64,000 bases of DNA from Cyanobacteriota bacterium (lineage in GTDB: Bacteria; Cyanobacteriota; Cyanobacteriia; PCC-6307; Cyanobiaceae), in NCBI GenBank assembly GCA_026389335.1, contig JAPLIB010000084.1, positions 23,530 to 87,529 of the forward strand, given 5' to 3'. The position numbers and the translations under genes were made by a program. This document shows positions 7,895 to 17,296 of the stretch, piece after piece. The notes under the pieces are model-generated. The model was not told the origin of the DNA and ran no database searches. It was given only the letters and a program-made list of their open reading frames with translations. Position 1 is the first letter of the stretch, and every line of letters starts with the position of its first letter.

Positions 7895-9684
7895 ACCACT
7901 GCCGCCGCCAGCAACGGCAGCAGTTGCTCCAGAGCCACGCCACGGCTGGCCTTGAGCAGCAGCAGATCCCCAGGTGCCAGCCAGGCCACCAGCGGTTCGG
8001 CGGCCTGGGCGGGGGTCTGCACCCGCACCAGCCGGGCCATGCCGGCGGCACCGGCCAGCATGGCGTCGCCCTCGTCCCCCGCCGCCACGATCACCAGCCC
8101 ATCGAGGCCCAACTCCCGGGCCCGCTCGGCCACCTGCCGATGCAGCGCCAGGCTTTGATCACCCAGCTCCAGCATCGTGCCGAGCACAGCGTAACGGCGG
8201 CGCGGCCCGGCGCTCTCCACGGTGGCATCAGCTGGTTCAGCAGCCAGCAGCGCCAGGGCCGCCAACATCGCTTCCGGCGAGGCGTTGTAGGTCTCATCCA
8301 GCACCTCGATACTCCCGAGTCGCAACCGGCGACTGCGGCCGCCCGGCACCGCCACCTCCAGGGCTGTCAGCGCCTGCTGGGGCACCCCCAGCTCCTGGGC
8401 CACGGCCACGGCCAGCAGCAGATTGCGGGCGTTGTGCCGACCGGCCAGGGGCAGGGGAATCTCGGTGCCATCGCTCAAGCGCAGCTGCTGCCGGCGAGCA
8501 GATGGCGCAGCGGCCGCTGGCGGGGCAGTCAGTGGCGAAGCCGTCAGTGGCGAAGCCGTCGCGGTGCCTGCGTTGGCCTCAGCTGGGGGTTCAACGGTTG
8601 GCTCCACTGTTGACTCCACTGTTGGCTCCACTGTCGGTTCAACCGTTGTGTCAGCTGGGGCTTCAGCCGTTGGCTCAGCTGTTAGGTCAGCCGTTAAGGC
8701 AGAAGCGCGATCCAGCGGTTGGTCGCTCCGGGAAACGCTCTGCTGGCCGGCGGTTCGGGCGGTGTATGGATCCACGGCTCGCTCGGCGATGCGATCAAGT
8801 GACAGATCGCTGGGCTGCTCCGAGGGTTCAGACCAGGCCTGCCCACCCCAGGCCTCCAGGGCCCCGACGAGATCGGCCGCCGGCAGGGCCGGATCCCAGC
8901 CCCCGAGCTCATCGGCCAGACCGACCCGCCGCACCCGTCCGCTCCAGACCGCCGCCAGGGCCCGCTCCAGCAGCGGATCGCCGGCCGGGATCACCACCAG
9001 GCCATCGGCCCTGAGGGCGGCCGTGATTTCGCATTTGGCCTGGGCGATCGCCTCGCGGCTGCCGAGGCGGCCGATATGGGCCGTGCCGATGTTGGTGATC
9101 ACCGCCAGATCGGGCTGGGCGCAGCGGCTGAGCCGTTCGATCTCACCCAGGCCCCGCATGCCCATCTCCACCACCAGGACCGCCGTGCTCTCCCCGGCTT
9201 TGCTCAGGGTGAGGGGCACGCCGATATCGTTGTTGTCGTTGCCGCTGCTGGCCACCACCGGCCCCAGGCTGGCCAGGCTGGCGCGGATCAGCTCCCGGGT
9301 GGTGGTCTTGCCGGCGGAGCCGGTAACCGCCACCACCGGAGCCGTGAGCCCCAGACGCCAGAGGCGGGCGAGCTGTTGATAGGCGAGCAGGGTGTCGTCC
9401 ACGGGCCAGATGGGCCGGCCCAGGCGCTCGGCCAGGGCCTGAACCACGGCGGGCTCGATGCGATCGCGCTGAACCACCGCCGCCGCCGCCCGCGTCAGGG
9501 CCGCCTCCAGGAAGCGATGGCCATCGAAGCGTTCCCCCACCAGCGGCACGAACAGGGCGCCAGCCAGTTCAGCCCGGCTGTCGGTGCTGATGGCCTGGAT
9601 CAGTTCGCAGCCGGCGGCGTCTGGCAGCGGCCCCCAGGGCTCACCCCAGAGCGCCAGCAACGGATCGAGGCGCAGAGCCATCAC
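7891..9684 (-). CDS. murF: UDP-MurNAc-tripeptide--D-Ala-D-Ala ligase with large repeat insert
   Basis: MurF, the last cytoplasmic peptide-adding ligase of peptidoglycan synthesis. Seen: the ATP loop VTGSAGKTTTREL near residue 119, GNDNNDIGVPLTL near 147, EMGMRGLGE near 172, GRHNARNLLLAVAVA in the middle domain and LDETYNASPEAM in the C-terminal domain. At 597 residues it is roughly 130-150 longer than usual. The excess is an acidic, Pro/Thr/Ala-rich insert at about residues 285-400 with four-residue repeats (TVEP) and a LTASP repeat, both encoded by DNA tandem repeats. Flanking catalytic parts are intact and in frame, so the enzyme is probably functional. Its start overlaps the upstream gene by 4 bases. 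Confidence 0.95.
   Translation of the reverse strand: MMALRLDPLLALWGEPWGPLPDAAGCELIQAISTDSRAELAGALFVPLVGERFDGHRFLEAALTRAAAAVVQRDRIEPAVVQALAERLGRPIWPVDDTLLAYQQLARLWRLGLTAPVVAVTGSAGKTTTRELIRASLASLGPVVASSGNDNNDIGVPLTLSKAGESTAVLVVEMGMRGLGEIERLSRCAQPDLAVITNIGTAHIGRLGSREAIAQAKCEITAALRADGLVVIPAGDPLLERALAAVWSGRVRRVGLADELGGWDPALPAADLVGALEAWGGQAWSEPSEQPSDLSLDRIAERAVDPYTARTAGQQSVSRSDQPLDRASALTADLTAEPTAEAPADTTVEPTVEPTVESTVEPTVEPPAEANAGTATASPLTASPLTAPPAAAAPSARRQQLRLSDGTEIPLPLAGRHNARNLLLAVAVAQELGVPQQALTALEVAVPGGRSRRLRLGSIEVLDETYNASPEAMLAALALLAAEPADATVESAGPRRRYAVLGTMLELGDQSLALHRQVAERARELGLDGLVIVAAGDEGDAMLAGAAGMARLVRVQTPAQAAEPLVAWLAPGDLLLLKASRGVALEQLLPLLAAAVV
8531..8560. repeat. Exact 15-bp tandem duplication inside murF
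   Basis: agtggcgaagccgtc occurs twice back to back (8531-8545, 8546-8560). On the coding strand this gives the repeated LTASP peptide in the murF insert. Confidence 0.92.
8591..8698. repeat. 12-bp tandem repeat, nine units, inside murF
   Basis: Nine consecutive 12-bp units beginning tcaacggttggc, tccactgttgac, tccactgttggc and decaying toward tcagccgttaag. On the coding strand each unit gives a tetrapeptide of the T-V-E-P type. The most similar units are in the centre, as expected for slippage-driven expansion. Confidence 0.92.
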
Positions 9685-10502
9685 ACCCTGGGCATGGGAT
9701 CGAACAGGATCATGCCCGATCCCACCAGGGCCTTCCGGCCCAGGGGGCGCTGCTGTTCATCCACCAGCTCGAAGCGTTCATAGCCGAGGTCCTGGGCCTT
9801 CTGGCACCAGCGATCCACCCACTGGTGGCGGCTGGCTGCCGGCAGCTCAGCAAAGGCTGGTTCGAGGGTGAGGCGCAACAGGGCCAGGGCCGGCTCGGGA
9901 TGGGCCGACACAATCCAATGGTTGGGATCGGCCTCGGCGAGCATCTGCAGCAGGGGATCCAGCGCCAGCGCCAGCGGTGCGGCTGTGGCTGCCGGTTCGC
10001 CCGGCAGCATCGTTCCAGCCGGCGGCGACAACTCTGGTGGCGCAATCGTGGGCGCGGACAGCGTGGGCGCTGACATCGCGGGTGCGACATCCAACTCGGC
10101 GACTGTTGGCGCTCCGGCTTCGAGCGAAACCCTGGACCTGCTGCCTGGCGGTGCCTGGGACGGAGCTGGTTGCAGCGGCTCGGCCGGCGGCAAGGGCCGT
10201 TGCGACCCAGGCGCTGGCGTGGCGGCCGACCCAGGACCGCGGCTCAGCAGCCGCCAGCCGATCCAGGGCATGGCCAGCAGCAGGGCAAGAGCCAGGGGCC
10301 AGAACAGGGCCTGCAGGGGGCGGGGCCAGAAGCCAGGCACCGACAGCTCCCCTGCGCTGTTGCGGCGCCAGAGGGCCCGCAGCTGCAGGCCAAGATCGGC
10401 GACCACGGCCCTGAGATCCTGGCCGAGCAGGCCCCAGGGGTTCTGGTAGGTCGCCGGCAGATCGGCTGAGCGCGGGCGATCCGGCGGTTCAGCCGTCACC
10501 AC
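9681..10502 (-). CDS. Conserved membrane-anchored protein of unknown function
   Basis: A 273-residue protein I cannot assign to a named family. A soluble N-terminal ~60 residues ([20 protein letters not shown]) is followed by a single membrane segment at about 68-86 ([20 protein letters not shown]). Then comes a long Pro/Ala/Ser linker (~92-180) containing a DNA-encoded repeat ([12 protein letters not shown]). The conserved-looking C-terminal domain has [20 protein letters not shown] and [20 protein letters not shown]. The last part would sit on the far side of the membrane if the linker is extended. It overlaps glgA by 14 bases upstream and murF by 4 downstream, so it is translated as part of the same run. 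Confidence 0.72.
   Translation of the reverse strand: MVTAEPPDRPRSADLPATYQNPWGLLGQDLRAVVADLGLQLRALWRRNSAGELSVPGFWPRPLQALFWPLALALLLAMPWIGWRLLSRGPGSAATPAPGSQRPLPPAEPLQPAPSQAPPGSRSRVSLEAGAPTVAELDVAPAMSAPTLSAPTIAPPELSPPAGTMLPGEPAATAAPLALALDPLLQMLAEADPNHWIVSAHPEPALALLRLTLEPAFAELPAASRHQWVDRWCQKAQDLGYERFELVDEQQRPLGRKALVGSGMILFDPMPRV
10042..10086. repeat. 15-bp degenerate tandem repeat
   Basis: Three adjacent 15-bp units (of the type tgggcgcggacagcg) fall in the linker of the unknown membrane protein and encode the repeated SAPT peptide. The frame is preserved. Confidence 0.65.
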
Positions 10503-12045
10503 GGCGCAACAACTGGGCCAGGGGGTTGCGGGACTTGGCCTGGGGCTGGGCCCGACGGACCGCGTCGGAGGACGCCACCGCCGCCTCCCGTTCGGCGTCG
10601 CTGTGCAGGCTCGGATCGGCCCCCTGGCCCTGGGAGAAGCGCTCCACCTGGGCGGCGTCGGGGCTCGGCATCTTCACGCCGCACACCTCGCTGTACATGG
10701 CCTCATATTCCCGGGCGGAGCGATCCCAGCTGTAGTTCTGGGCCATCGCCCGTACCTGCAATTCACGCCAGCTATCGGCATGGCGATAGGCCTCCCAGGA
10801 GCGCACGATCGTGGTGTAGAAGTCCACCGGCTCGTAGCGATCGAAGCAGAAGCCGCTGCCCGTGTGGGCGCGAGGATTGTGGGGCGGCACCGTATCCACC
10901 AGGCCGCCCACCTTGCGCACCACCGGAATCGAGCCGTAGCGCATCGCCAGCAACTGGCTGATGCCGCAGGGCTCAAAGCGACTTGGCATCAGGAACGCAT
11001 CCGTGCCGGCATAGATCAGCCGCGACAGGGCGTCGTCGTAGGTGAGGAAGACGGCGAAGCGGCCGGGATGGCGCGCCGCCAACTGCCACAAGCCGGACTC
11101 ATAGCCGCGATCGCCGGTGCCCAGCACCACGAATTGGCTGTCGGTGTAGGCCAGCACTCGGTCCGCCACCTGCAACAGCAGATCCACCCCCTTCTGATCC
11201 ACCACCCGGCCCACCATGCCCATCAGGTAGGTGTCGGGATTGACGGTGAGACCCATGCGCTCCTGGAGGGCCCGCTTGTTCGCGGCCTTGCCGCTCAGGT
11301 CAGCGGCACTGAAGTTGGCGGGCAGAGCCTTGTCGGTGGCAGGGTTCCAGTCCTCGTTGTCGATGCCGTTGAGGATGCCGCGCAGCTTGCCGCTGATGTA
11401 ATTAAGCAATCCCTCCAGCCGTTCGCCATATTCGGCCGTACGAATTTCGGCGGCATAGGTGGGTGAAACCGCATTGACCCCATCGGCATAAAGCAGCGCC
11501 GCCGCCATCGTGTGATCGCCCTGCATGTACCAGGGGCACCAGGTCATGCGATCCAGCTTCCAGCGCCAAGGGCCCTGGTATTTGAGGTTGTGGATCGTGA
11601 AAACCGTGCTGATCTCCGGGTCCTGATGCATCCACACCGGAATCATGCCGGTGTGCCAGTCATGGCAATGGAGCACCTGGGGCTTCCAGACATTCCAGGC
11701 GAATTCTGCGGTGGCGCTGGCGAAGAAGGTGAAACGCCAATCTTCATCTTCACCGCCATAGATGCGTTCCGGATCAAAGACCGGATGGCCGACCAGATAA
11801 ATCGGCAGCCCATTGGTGGGATGGCGCGTCTCGAAGATCGAGAAGTCGGTGCCCATCGTGTGGCCACGCCACAGCGGTTCGGCGGGTATCTGCAGACGGC
11901 TCCAGAGCTTGCCGTAGCCCGGCAGGATCAGGCGCACGTCGTGGCCGAGGGCGGCAAGGGCCGGTGGCAGGGAACCCACCACATCGCCCATTCCCCCCAC
12001 CTTGATCATCGGGGCACATTCGGCCGCGGCGAACAGGATCCGCAT
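10489..12045 (-). CDS. glgA: Glycogen synthase (ADP-glucose)
   Basis: A GT5 starch/glycogen synthase of 518 residues that extends alpha-1,4-glucan chains from ADP-glucose, storing fixed carbon. The ADP-glucose loop [16 protein letters not shown] is at residues 15-30, [13 protein letters not shown] near 120, and the C-terminal donor site [18 protein letters not shown] near 375. I start at the ATG at 12045, which gives the standard N-terminus [13 protein letters not shown]; the open frame extends 19 codons further. The last ~50 residues form a charged tail ([19 protein letters not shown]) past the catalytic core. glgB lies 38 kb away in the window. Confidence 0.97.
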   Translation of the reverse strand: MRILFAAAECAPMIKVGGMGDVVGSLPPALAALGHDVRLILPGYGKLWSRLQIPAEPLWRGHTMGTDFSIFETRHPTNGLPIYLVGHPVFDPERIYGGEDEDWRFTFFASATAEFAWNVWKPQVLHCHDWHTGMIPVWMHQDPEISTVFTIHNLKYQGPWRWKLDRMTWCPWYMQGDHTMAAALLYADGVNAVSPTYAAEIRTAEYGERLEGLLNYISGKLRGILNGIDNEDWNPATDKALPANFSAADLSGKAANKRALQERMGLTVNPDTYLMGMVGRVVDQKGVDLLLQVADRVLAYTDSQFVVLGTGDRGYESGLWQLAARHPGRFAVFLTYDDALSRLIYAGTDAFLMPSRFEPCGISQLLAMRYGSIPVVRKVGGLVDTVPPHNPRAHTGSGFCFDRYEPVDFYTTIVRSWEAYRHADSWRELQVRAMAQNYSWDRSAREYEAMYSEVCGVKMPSPDAAQVERFSQGQGADPSLHSDAEREAAVASSDAVRRAQPQAKSRNPLAQLLRRGDG

Positions 12046-12133
12046 GGGGTTCAGGCGCCGTAGGGCGCGGTGGTCTGGCGGGCGCAACTCTACGGGGCAC
12101 ATCAGAGCCCCCCTGCATCAGAGACCCTGGCAT

Positions 12134-13042
12134 TCAGGGCAGCACGGTCACCGGTGTGCCGATCTGCACCAGATCAAACAGTTCCTGAACGTTTTCGTCA
12201 TACAGGCGCACACAGCCGTGGGATACGGCACGCCCGACGCTGGCCCGGTTCGGCGTGCCGTGGAAACCGGCGATCACACAGCCCTTCAGCTCCAGATGCT
12301 GCTGCCCGTTGAACCCCTTGCGACCGCGGCAATCACGATGGAAACCGATCCAGCGGCTGCCGAGGGGATTGTCGGGACCCGGCTTGAACTTGGCGCCGGT
12401 GGCCGGATGTTCCCAGACCGGATTGGCCGTCTTCTCGATCACCTCGAACCTGCCGACGGGGGTCTCCCAGCCCGGCATGCCCACCGCCACCGCATAGCGA
12501 TGGCGCTCCTGGCCGTTGTCCAGCACCAGCAGCAGACGCCGCTGGCGATCGAGCACCAACTGGCGTGAGGGCTTGGCACTGACCGCCGCCGCCGGCGGGG
12601 TTCCGGATCCGGAGGGAGCGCCAAGGTTGGCCGCAGCGCCAGGTCCAGCCAGCACCCGCTGCCGCTCAGGGGCGGCAGGGGCAGGGGCGGCCGGCGTTTC
12701 ACCCGGCCATTGCAGGGGGCCGGAGACGAGCGGCAGATTGATTGGCCCGGTCTGCGGCAACCGCAGGGTGGGCCCAAGGCGGCCGGAGGCGGCCGGTTCA
12801 GGGGCCGTGAGCACCTGGGGCGGCACCAGCAGTCCGGCCGCAGCCGGCAACGCCTGGGCCCAACCAGCCCCGACATTGAGCTGGAGCACCACGCCCACGA
12901 CAAGCCCAGCACTGCAGAGGCGGCCAGGGGTCACAGGGGCGGGCCTGAGGATCACGGACCCGGCAATCGCTGAAACAACTAGGCGCAGATTAATCAGCCC
13001 CGTGGCAGGGCAGGGCCAGCCCAAGCTCTCAAGCCCAGCCAC
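12134..13042 (-). CDS. L,D-transpeptidase (YkuD domain), exported
   Basis: A 302-residue YkuD-fold L,D-transpeptidase. Such enzymes make 3-3 peptidoglycan cross-links or attach proteins to the wall in the periplasm. The catalytic motif HGTPNRASVGRAVSHGCVRL is near residue 263 with the nucleophilic cysteine in SHGC. An export signal (AGLVVGVVLQLNVGAGWAQA) lies at about 44-63, followed by a Pro/Ala-rich linker to about 155. The listed start is a GTG; a start nearer the signal, around residue 30, is possible. It lies between menB and glgA on the same strand, with tandem repeats filling the gap to menB. Confidence 0.88.
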   Translation of the reverse strand: MAGLESLGWPCPATGLINLRLVVSAIAGSVILRPAPVTPGRLCSAGLVVGVVLQLNVGAGWAQALPAAAGLLVPPQVLTAPEPAASGRLGPTLRLPQTGPINLPLVSGPLQWPGETPAAPAPAAPERQRVLAGPGAAANLGAPSGSGTPPAAAVSAKPSRQLVLDRQRRLLLVLDNGQERHRYAVAVGMPGWETPVGRFEVIEKTANPVWEHPATGAKFKPGPDNPLGSRWIGFHRDCRGRKGFNGQQHLELKGCVIAGFHGTPNRASVGRAVSHGCVRLYDENVQELFDLVQIGTPVTVLP

Positions 13043-13056
13043 GCTCAGCCAGATAC

Positions 13057-13121
13057 TTCAAGGCAGCCTGTTCACGGCAGCTAATTCAAGGCAACCAATT
13101 CAAGGCAGCTTCAAGGCAGCC
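13057..13121. repeat. 14-bp tandem repeat between menB and the L,D-transpeptidase gene
   Basis: Consecutive units ttcaaggcagcctg (13057), ttcacggcagctaa (13071), ttcaaggcaaccaa (13085) and then two shorter copies of ttcaaggcagc (13099, 13110). The array fills most of the 68-base gap and runs across the menB stop codon. Confidence 0.9.
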
Positions 13122-14004
13122 AGGGCGAAGCCGAGAAGTCGGGGTCACGCTTTTCCAGAAAGGCGTTGCGGCCTTCCTGGCCCTCCGCCGTTCGATAGAA
13201 GAGATGGGTGGCCTGACCCGCCAGCTCCTGCAGGCCGGCCAGCCCATCGGTTTCGGCATTGAAGGCCGCCTTGAGGCAGCGGATCGCCGTGGGACTGTGT
13301 CCGAGGATCTCCCGGGCCCAGCTCACCCCCTCGGCCTCCAGCTGCTCCAGCGGCACAACCCGGTTGACCAGTCCCATCGCCAGGGCCTCTTCAGCGTTGT
13401 AGCGGCGGCAGAGGAACCAGATCTCGCGCGCCTTGCGCTGGCCCACCACCCGGGCCAGATAGCCGGCGCCGAAGCCGCCATCGAAGCTGCCGACCCGCGG
13501 GCCGGTCTGGCCGAAGACGGCATTCTCGGCCGCCAGGCTGAGATCACAGAGCAGATGCAGGACCTGGCCGCCACCGATGGCATAGCCCGCCACCAGGGCA
13601 ATCACCACCTTCGGCAGGCTGCGGATCAGGCGCTGCAGGTCCAGCACATTCAGCCGCGGCAGGCCGTCCTCATCCACATAGCCGCCATCGCCGCGCACGC
13701 TCTGGTCGCCGCCGGCACAGAAGGCCCAGCCGCCATCGGCCGCGGGGCCGGCGCCGGTGAACAGGACCACGCCGATGGCCGTGTCCTCGCGCACCCTGGT
13801 GAAGGCGTCGCATAACTCCTGCACGGTGCGCGGCCGGAAGGCATTGCGCTTTTCGGGGCGATTGATCGTGATGCGGGCGATGCCTTCGTCGCTGCGCTCG
13901 AAGCGGATGTCCTGATAGCGGCCCACGCTCTGCCAGCTCACCGCGCCGAGCGGCGGCGGGGCCTCTGGCGAGCTGGCGGGGGAGCGGGCGCTGGTGGGGG
14001 TCAT
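13111..14004 (-). CDS. menB: 1,4-dihydroxy-2-naphthoyl-CoA synthase
   Basis: A 297-residue crotonase-fold MenB, which closes the naphthoate ring from O-succinylbenzoyl-CoA in phylloquinone (vitamin K1) synthesis; phylloquinone is the photosystem I secondary acceptor. Seen: [17 protein letters not shown] near residue 48, [14 protein letters not shown] near 95, the oxyanion region [15 protein letters not shown] near 135 and [18 protein letters not shown] near 165. The ATG overlaps the menD stop codon as ATGA, so the two are translationally coupled. The first ~20 residues are a variable leader. Confidence 0.96.
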   Translation of the reverse strand: MTPTSARSPASSPEAPPPLGAVSWQSVGRYQDIRFERSDEGIARITINRPEKRNAFRPRTVQELCDAFTRVREDTAIGVVLFTGAGPAADGGWAFCAGGDQSVRGDGGYVDEDGLPRLNVLDLQRLIRSLPKVVIALVAGYAIGGGQVLHLLCDLSLAAENAVFGQTGPRVGSFDGGFGAGYLARVVGQRKAREIWFLCRRYNAEEALAMGLVNRVVPLEQLEAEGVSWAREILGHSPTAIRCLKAAFNAETDGLAGLQELAGQATHLFYRTAEGQEGRNAFLEKRDPDFSASPWLP

Positions 14005-15842
14005 GGACGCAGGAGCTGCCGGGACGCCATTGTGCGCAGGCCACGGCGCAGCTCGGCATCGGCGCGGCGATCGGTGCGCACTTCCACCAGGGCCAGCGGT
14101 TGGGCCAGGGCCCAGTCCAGCGCCGCTGGCAACTCCTCGGGCCGTTCCAGCCGGCGGCCGGCGACGCCATAGGCGGCGGCCAGGGCCAGCTGGTCGAGGC
14201 ACTGGGGCATGGCGAACAGGCGCTCGAAATCCAGGGCCGACGCCGGTTCGGTGCGAATCGGCAGCTGCTCGAAGATGCCGCCGCCACCGTTCTCGATCAA
14301 CACCACGGTGAGCCGTCCGCGCAGCTGCCGCTGCCAGAGCCAGCCATTGGCATCGTGCAGGAGGGCCAGATCGCCTGTCACCAGCACCAGCTGCCCATGG
14401 GCTTCGGCCAAGCCACAGGCCATCGACAGGGTGCCATCGATGCCTGAAGCACCGCGGAAGCCGTGGATCAGGCGGGGCGGCGCCGCCGGATCGCCAAAAC
14501 TTTCCCAGTCCCGCACCGGACTGCTGCTGGCCAGCATCAAGGGCAGATCCGCTGGCAACAGGCGGCTCAGGCTGCGGGCCAGCCAGACCTCCCCCAGCCG
14601 ATCCGGGGCCGCGAGCTGCTGATCCAGCAGGCCCTGCATGGCCGCATCCGCGCGGCACCAGCGCCGCTGCAGGTCCAGGCCGGCGGCGGCGGGCGGCGCG
14701 TCAAGCTCCGGGTCGGGCCGGGCCGCCAGCCAGCGGGCCAGCCCGGCGCTCCATTGCCCATCGGCGGGCACCGTGCCGAGGGGATCCAGGCGGCGGCGAT
14801 CGCCCTGGCTCACCAGCACCTGATCGCCGCCCAGGGCCAGCAGCCACTGCTGCAGGCGGCGACTGGCGGGCAGCGAGCCCAGGCGCAACACCTGGTCCAC
14901 CGCCAGCTCGGCCGGGGGAGCCTCCAGGATCAGGTCATAGGCGCCCACCAGCGGCAGATCCACCAGGCCGCGCAAACCCGAGAGGGGGTCGGCGAGCAGG
15001 GGCCAGCCGCTGCGCCGCAGCCAGCGCCGCAGGGCCGCAAGATGGCCGGGCCACTCGGCCGGAGTGCCCCGCCAGGGCCCCGCCACCACCACCCCGGGCC
15101 GGTCGGGATCCAGAGCCGCGGGGCCGGTGGCGGCGCCAGCGCCTGCCAGCGAGGGGATCGCCACGGGCGCCGGATCAGCGTCCTGGCGCTGATCCGCTGG
15201 CAAGCCATCCAGGGCCAGGGCGGCAAGGGCCGGCCCGGCGATGTGCAGCGGTTCCTCAAAGGGGAGATTGAGATGGACTGGTCCGGCCGGGACCCCCAGG
15301 CCATCGCCGCAGGCCGCCGCCAGCGCCCGGGCCGCCAGCGCCTGCAGTTCGGCGGCAGCCATCAAGGCCAGGCCGCCGCTGGCACCCAGGCCTACCCAGC
15401 GGCAACAGACCGCCAGGAACTGCTCCTGGGGCACGGACTGATTGGCGCCACAGTTCTTGAGCCGCGCCGGCCGATCGGCGCTGAGCAGCAGCAACGGCAC
15501 CGTACCGAGATCGGCTTCCACCGCCGCCGCCAGCAGCTGGGCCACCGCCGTTCCCGAGGTGGTGATCACGGCCGCCGGCCGGCCCGTCGCCTTGCCATGG
15601 CCGAGGGCGAAGAAGGCGGCGGAGCGCTCATCGATGGCCGTCAGCAGTCGCAGGCCCCGGGCTTCCAGCAGCGCGGCGGCCTGGGCCAGGGGTGCGGAGC
15701 GGCTGCCGGGGCAGAGCACCACCAGATCCAGTCCCTGGCTGTGCAGGGCCGCCAGCAGCAGCAAAGCTGCCTGCACATTCGCGGCCGCCGGATCGGCTGG
15801 AGCCGAGGCGGGTGACGGCGGCAGGGAATCGCTCAGGGGCAC
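14001..15842 (-). CDS. menD: 2-succinyl-5-enolpyruvyl-6-hydroxy-3-cyclohexene-1-carboxylate synthase
   Basis: MenD, the thiamine-diphosphate enzyme adding succinic semialdehyde (from 2-oxoglutarate) to isochorismate, the first committed step toward phylloquinone. Seen: [18 protein letters not shown] near residue 41, [20 protein letters not shown] near 73, the TPP motif [18 protein letters not shown] and [14 protein letters not shown] in the last third. The start is a GTG at 15842 giving 613 residues; no ATG lies near it in frame. The open frame continues upstream but reads antisense to lepB. It precedes menB in a two-gene unit and is divergent from lepB. Confidence 0.94.
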   Translation of the reverse strand: MPLSDSLPPSPASAPADPAAANVQAALLLLAALHSQGLDLVVLCPGSRSAPLAQAAALLEARGLRLLTAIDERSAAFFALGHGKATGRPAAVITTSGTAVAQLLAAAVEADLGTVPLLLLSADRPARLKNCGANQSVPQEQFLAVCCRWVGLGASGGLALMAAAELQALAARALAAACGDGLGVPAGPVHLNLPFEEPLHIAGPALAALALDGLPADQRQDADPAPVAIPSLAGAGAATGPAALDPDRPGVVVAGPWRGTPAEWPGHLAALRRWLRRSGWPLLADPLSGLRGLVDLPLVGAYDLILEAPPAELAVDQVLRLGSLPASRRLQQWLLALGGDQVLVSQGDRRRLDPLGTVPADGQWSAGLARWLAARPDPELDAPPAAAGLDLQRRWCRADAAMQGLLDQQLAAPDRLGEVWLARSLSRLLPADLPLMLASSSPVRDWESFGDPAAPPRLIHGFRGASGIDGTLSMACGLAEAHGQLVLVTGDLALLHDANGWLWQRQLRGRLTVVLIENGGGGIFEQLPIRTEPASALDFERLFAMPQCLDQLALAAAYGVAGRRLERPEELPAALDWALAQPLALVEVRTDRRADAELRRGLRTMASRQLLRP

Positions 15843-15921
15843 CGGCAGGCAACCTTCGCTGGTCAGGATGGAGTGATCATCCCAACTCCGGCTCCAGCCG
15901 GCGCGGCCTCCCCCACAGCCC

Positions 15922-16536
15922 ATGTCTCTCCCGTCGCCAGTGTCCCAGCCGATCCCTGCCCCGCCGGGCGGCAGCGCCCCAGAGCCGAACGGCCTGATGC
16001 GCCAATTGCGCTCGGTGGCGGTGTGGCTGCTGCTGGCGCTGCTGCTGCGCTGGATCGTGGTGGAACCCCGCTGGATCCCCTCCGGCTCGATGCTCCCCAC
16101 GCTGCAGTTGCAGGACCGGATCCTGGTGGAAAAGCTGCGACCCAAGTTCAACCGCCCCCTGCCCAGCGGCACGATCGTCGTCTTCCATCCACCGGCGACC
16201 CTGCAGGCTGCCGGCTACGACCCGAAGGCGGCCCTGATCAAGCGGGTGGTGGCGGTCGCCGGCGACCGGGTGGCGGTGCGCGATGGCCAGTTGCACCGCA
16301 ACGACTTGGCCGTTCCAGAGAACTGGCGGCGCGAACCGATGGACTACGACCTGGCCCCACTCACGGTGCCAACCGGCCACGTGCTGGTGCTGGGAGACAA
16401 CCGCAATGCCAGCCTCGATTCCCATCTCTGGGGGCCGTTGCCGTTGGAAGATGTGATCGGTACCGCCGTCTGGCGTTACTGGCCCCTGGAGCGTTTCGGT
16501 CCGATTCGGTTCTCCGCTGCAGCCCCGCTCGGCTGA
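15922..16536 (+). CDS. lepB: Signal peptidase I
   Basis: A 204-residue type I signal peptidase that cleaves export signals at the outer face of the membrane. One N-terminal membrane segment is at about 30-46 (SVAVWLLLALLLRWIVV). It is followed by the catalytic serine motif PSGSMLPTL near residue 54, the general-base lysine in ALIKRVVAVAGD near 104, and GHVLVLGDNRNASLDSHLWG near 151. Length and single-span topology fit cyanobacterial LepB. It is divergent from menD and 69 bases upstream of the DUF760 gene. Confidence 0.96.
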   Translation: MSLPSPVSQPIPAPPGGSAPEPNGLMRQLRSVAVWLLLALLLRWIVVEPRWIPSGSMLPTLQLQDRILVEKLRPKFNRPLPSGTIVVFHPPATLQAAGYDPKAALIKRVVAVAGDRVAVRDGQLHRNDLAVPENWRREPMDYDLAPLTVPTGHVLVLGDNRNASLDSHLWGPLPLEDVIGTAVWRYWPLERFGPIRFSAAAPLG

Positions 16537-16551
16537 CCCGATCTGCTGCGT

Positions 16552-16557
16552 TAAGGT
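16552..16557 (+). promoter_or_regulatory. Possible -10 element of the DUF760 gene
   Basis: TAAGGT fits TANNNT and lies 48 bases before the ATG, in the short gap after lepB. There is no clear -35 element. Confidence 0.22.
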
Positions 16558-16605
16558 TTCATCCGTGTCGCGAGACACACCCGTCGACATGCTCGGGAGA
16601 TCCAC

Positions 16606-16965
16606 ATGTTCAACCCGGAGTTCCTGACCAGCGACAACGAGGCGATCAGTGGCAATTCGCTGATTCAGTACCTGCAGGATCAATCTCCTGATGTACTGCA
16701 GCGGGTTGCCCGCTCCGCCAGTGGCGACATCCAGGACATCATTCGCCACAATGTCCAGGGTCTGCTGGGGATGCTTCCCGGCGAACAGTTTGAAGTGAAG
16801 ATCCAGGCCAGCCGCGACAGCCTCGCCGGCCTGCTGGCCTCGGCGATGATGACCGGCTACTTCCTGCGCCAGATGGAACAGCGCATGGAACTGGAAGCCA
16901 CCCTGCTGGGCAGCGGCGGCTTCGGCGAGGAAGCCTGTGACGATCCGGGTGAGCTGCACCTCTGA
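16606..16965 (+). CDS. Conserved photosynthetic-lineage protein, DUF760
   Basis: A 119-residue DUF760 protein, a family of cyanobacteria and plastids with no settled function. It is soluble and helical, with SLIQYLQDQSPDVLQRVARS near residue 18, the conserved VQGLLGMLPGEQFEVKIQ near 50, and SRDSLAGLLASAMMTGYFLR near 69. The C-terminus is acidic. A GGGAG purine stretch sits about eight bases before the ATG, a reasonable ribosome binding site. It stands alone between lepB and a convergent DUF4336 gene. Confidence 0.85.
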   Translation: MFNPEFLTSDNEAISGNSLIQYLQDQSPDVLQRVARSASGDIQDIIRHNVQGLLGMLPGEQFEVKIQASRDSLAGLLASAMMTGYFLRQMEQRMELEATLLGSGGFGEEACDDPGELHL

Positions 16966-17296
16966 ACGCCTGCCACCCCGAACCCAGATCATCTCTGCGA
17001 TCAAGTAGCAAGCTCCCCAAAATCCCCCCTTCGGGGCCGTTGGGCAGGAGCAAAACCCTAGCCCAGACATGATTCTGGAGCTGAGCGACTCGACAGCAGC
17101 ACGTTCTGGCGATCAAGACTCACCTGGCGACTGAAGTCCAGACGGGTCTGAAGCCAGTCCAGCCCCGATAGCGCTCAGCAGCAAGCCAGAAGCTGCCTTT
17201 TGTGCCCAAACCAGGCCCGGTGCAAGCGCGGCCTTGCTACCCCATCAGGCTCCGGTCCCGACATCCCCTGCAGCGCCCCAGTGGCGTGTTCAACCC
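16966..17296. other. Intergenic region between convergent genes
   Basis: About 330 bases between the convergent DUF760 and DUF4336 genes. I see no gene. A short GC hairpin (CCCC 17026-17029, GGGG 17033-17036) is the only structure noticed, and it is too weak to call a terminator. Confidence 0.45.

Noticed and set aside
8591..8698. Possible CRISPR-like array
   Set aside because: Units are only 12 bp, contiguous without spacers and encode an in-frame peptide repeat inside murF; no cas genes are present.
17023..17040. Terminator between the DUF760 and DUF4336 genes
   Set aside because: Stem of only four GC pairs with a three-base loop and no T-tract.
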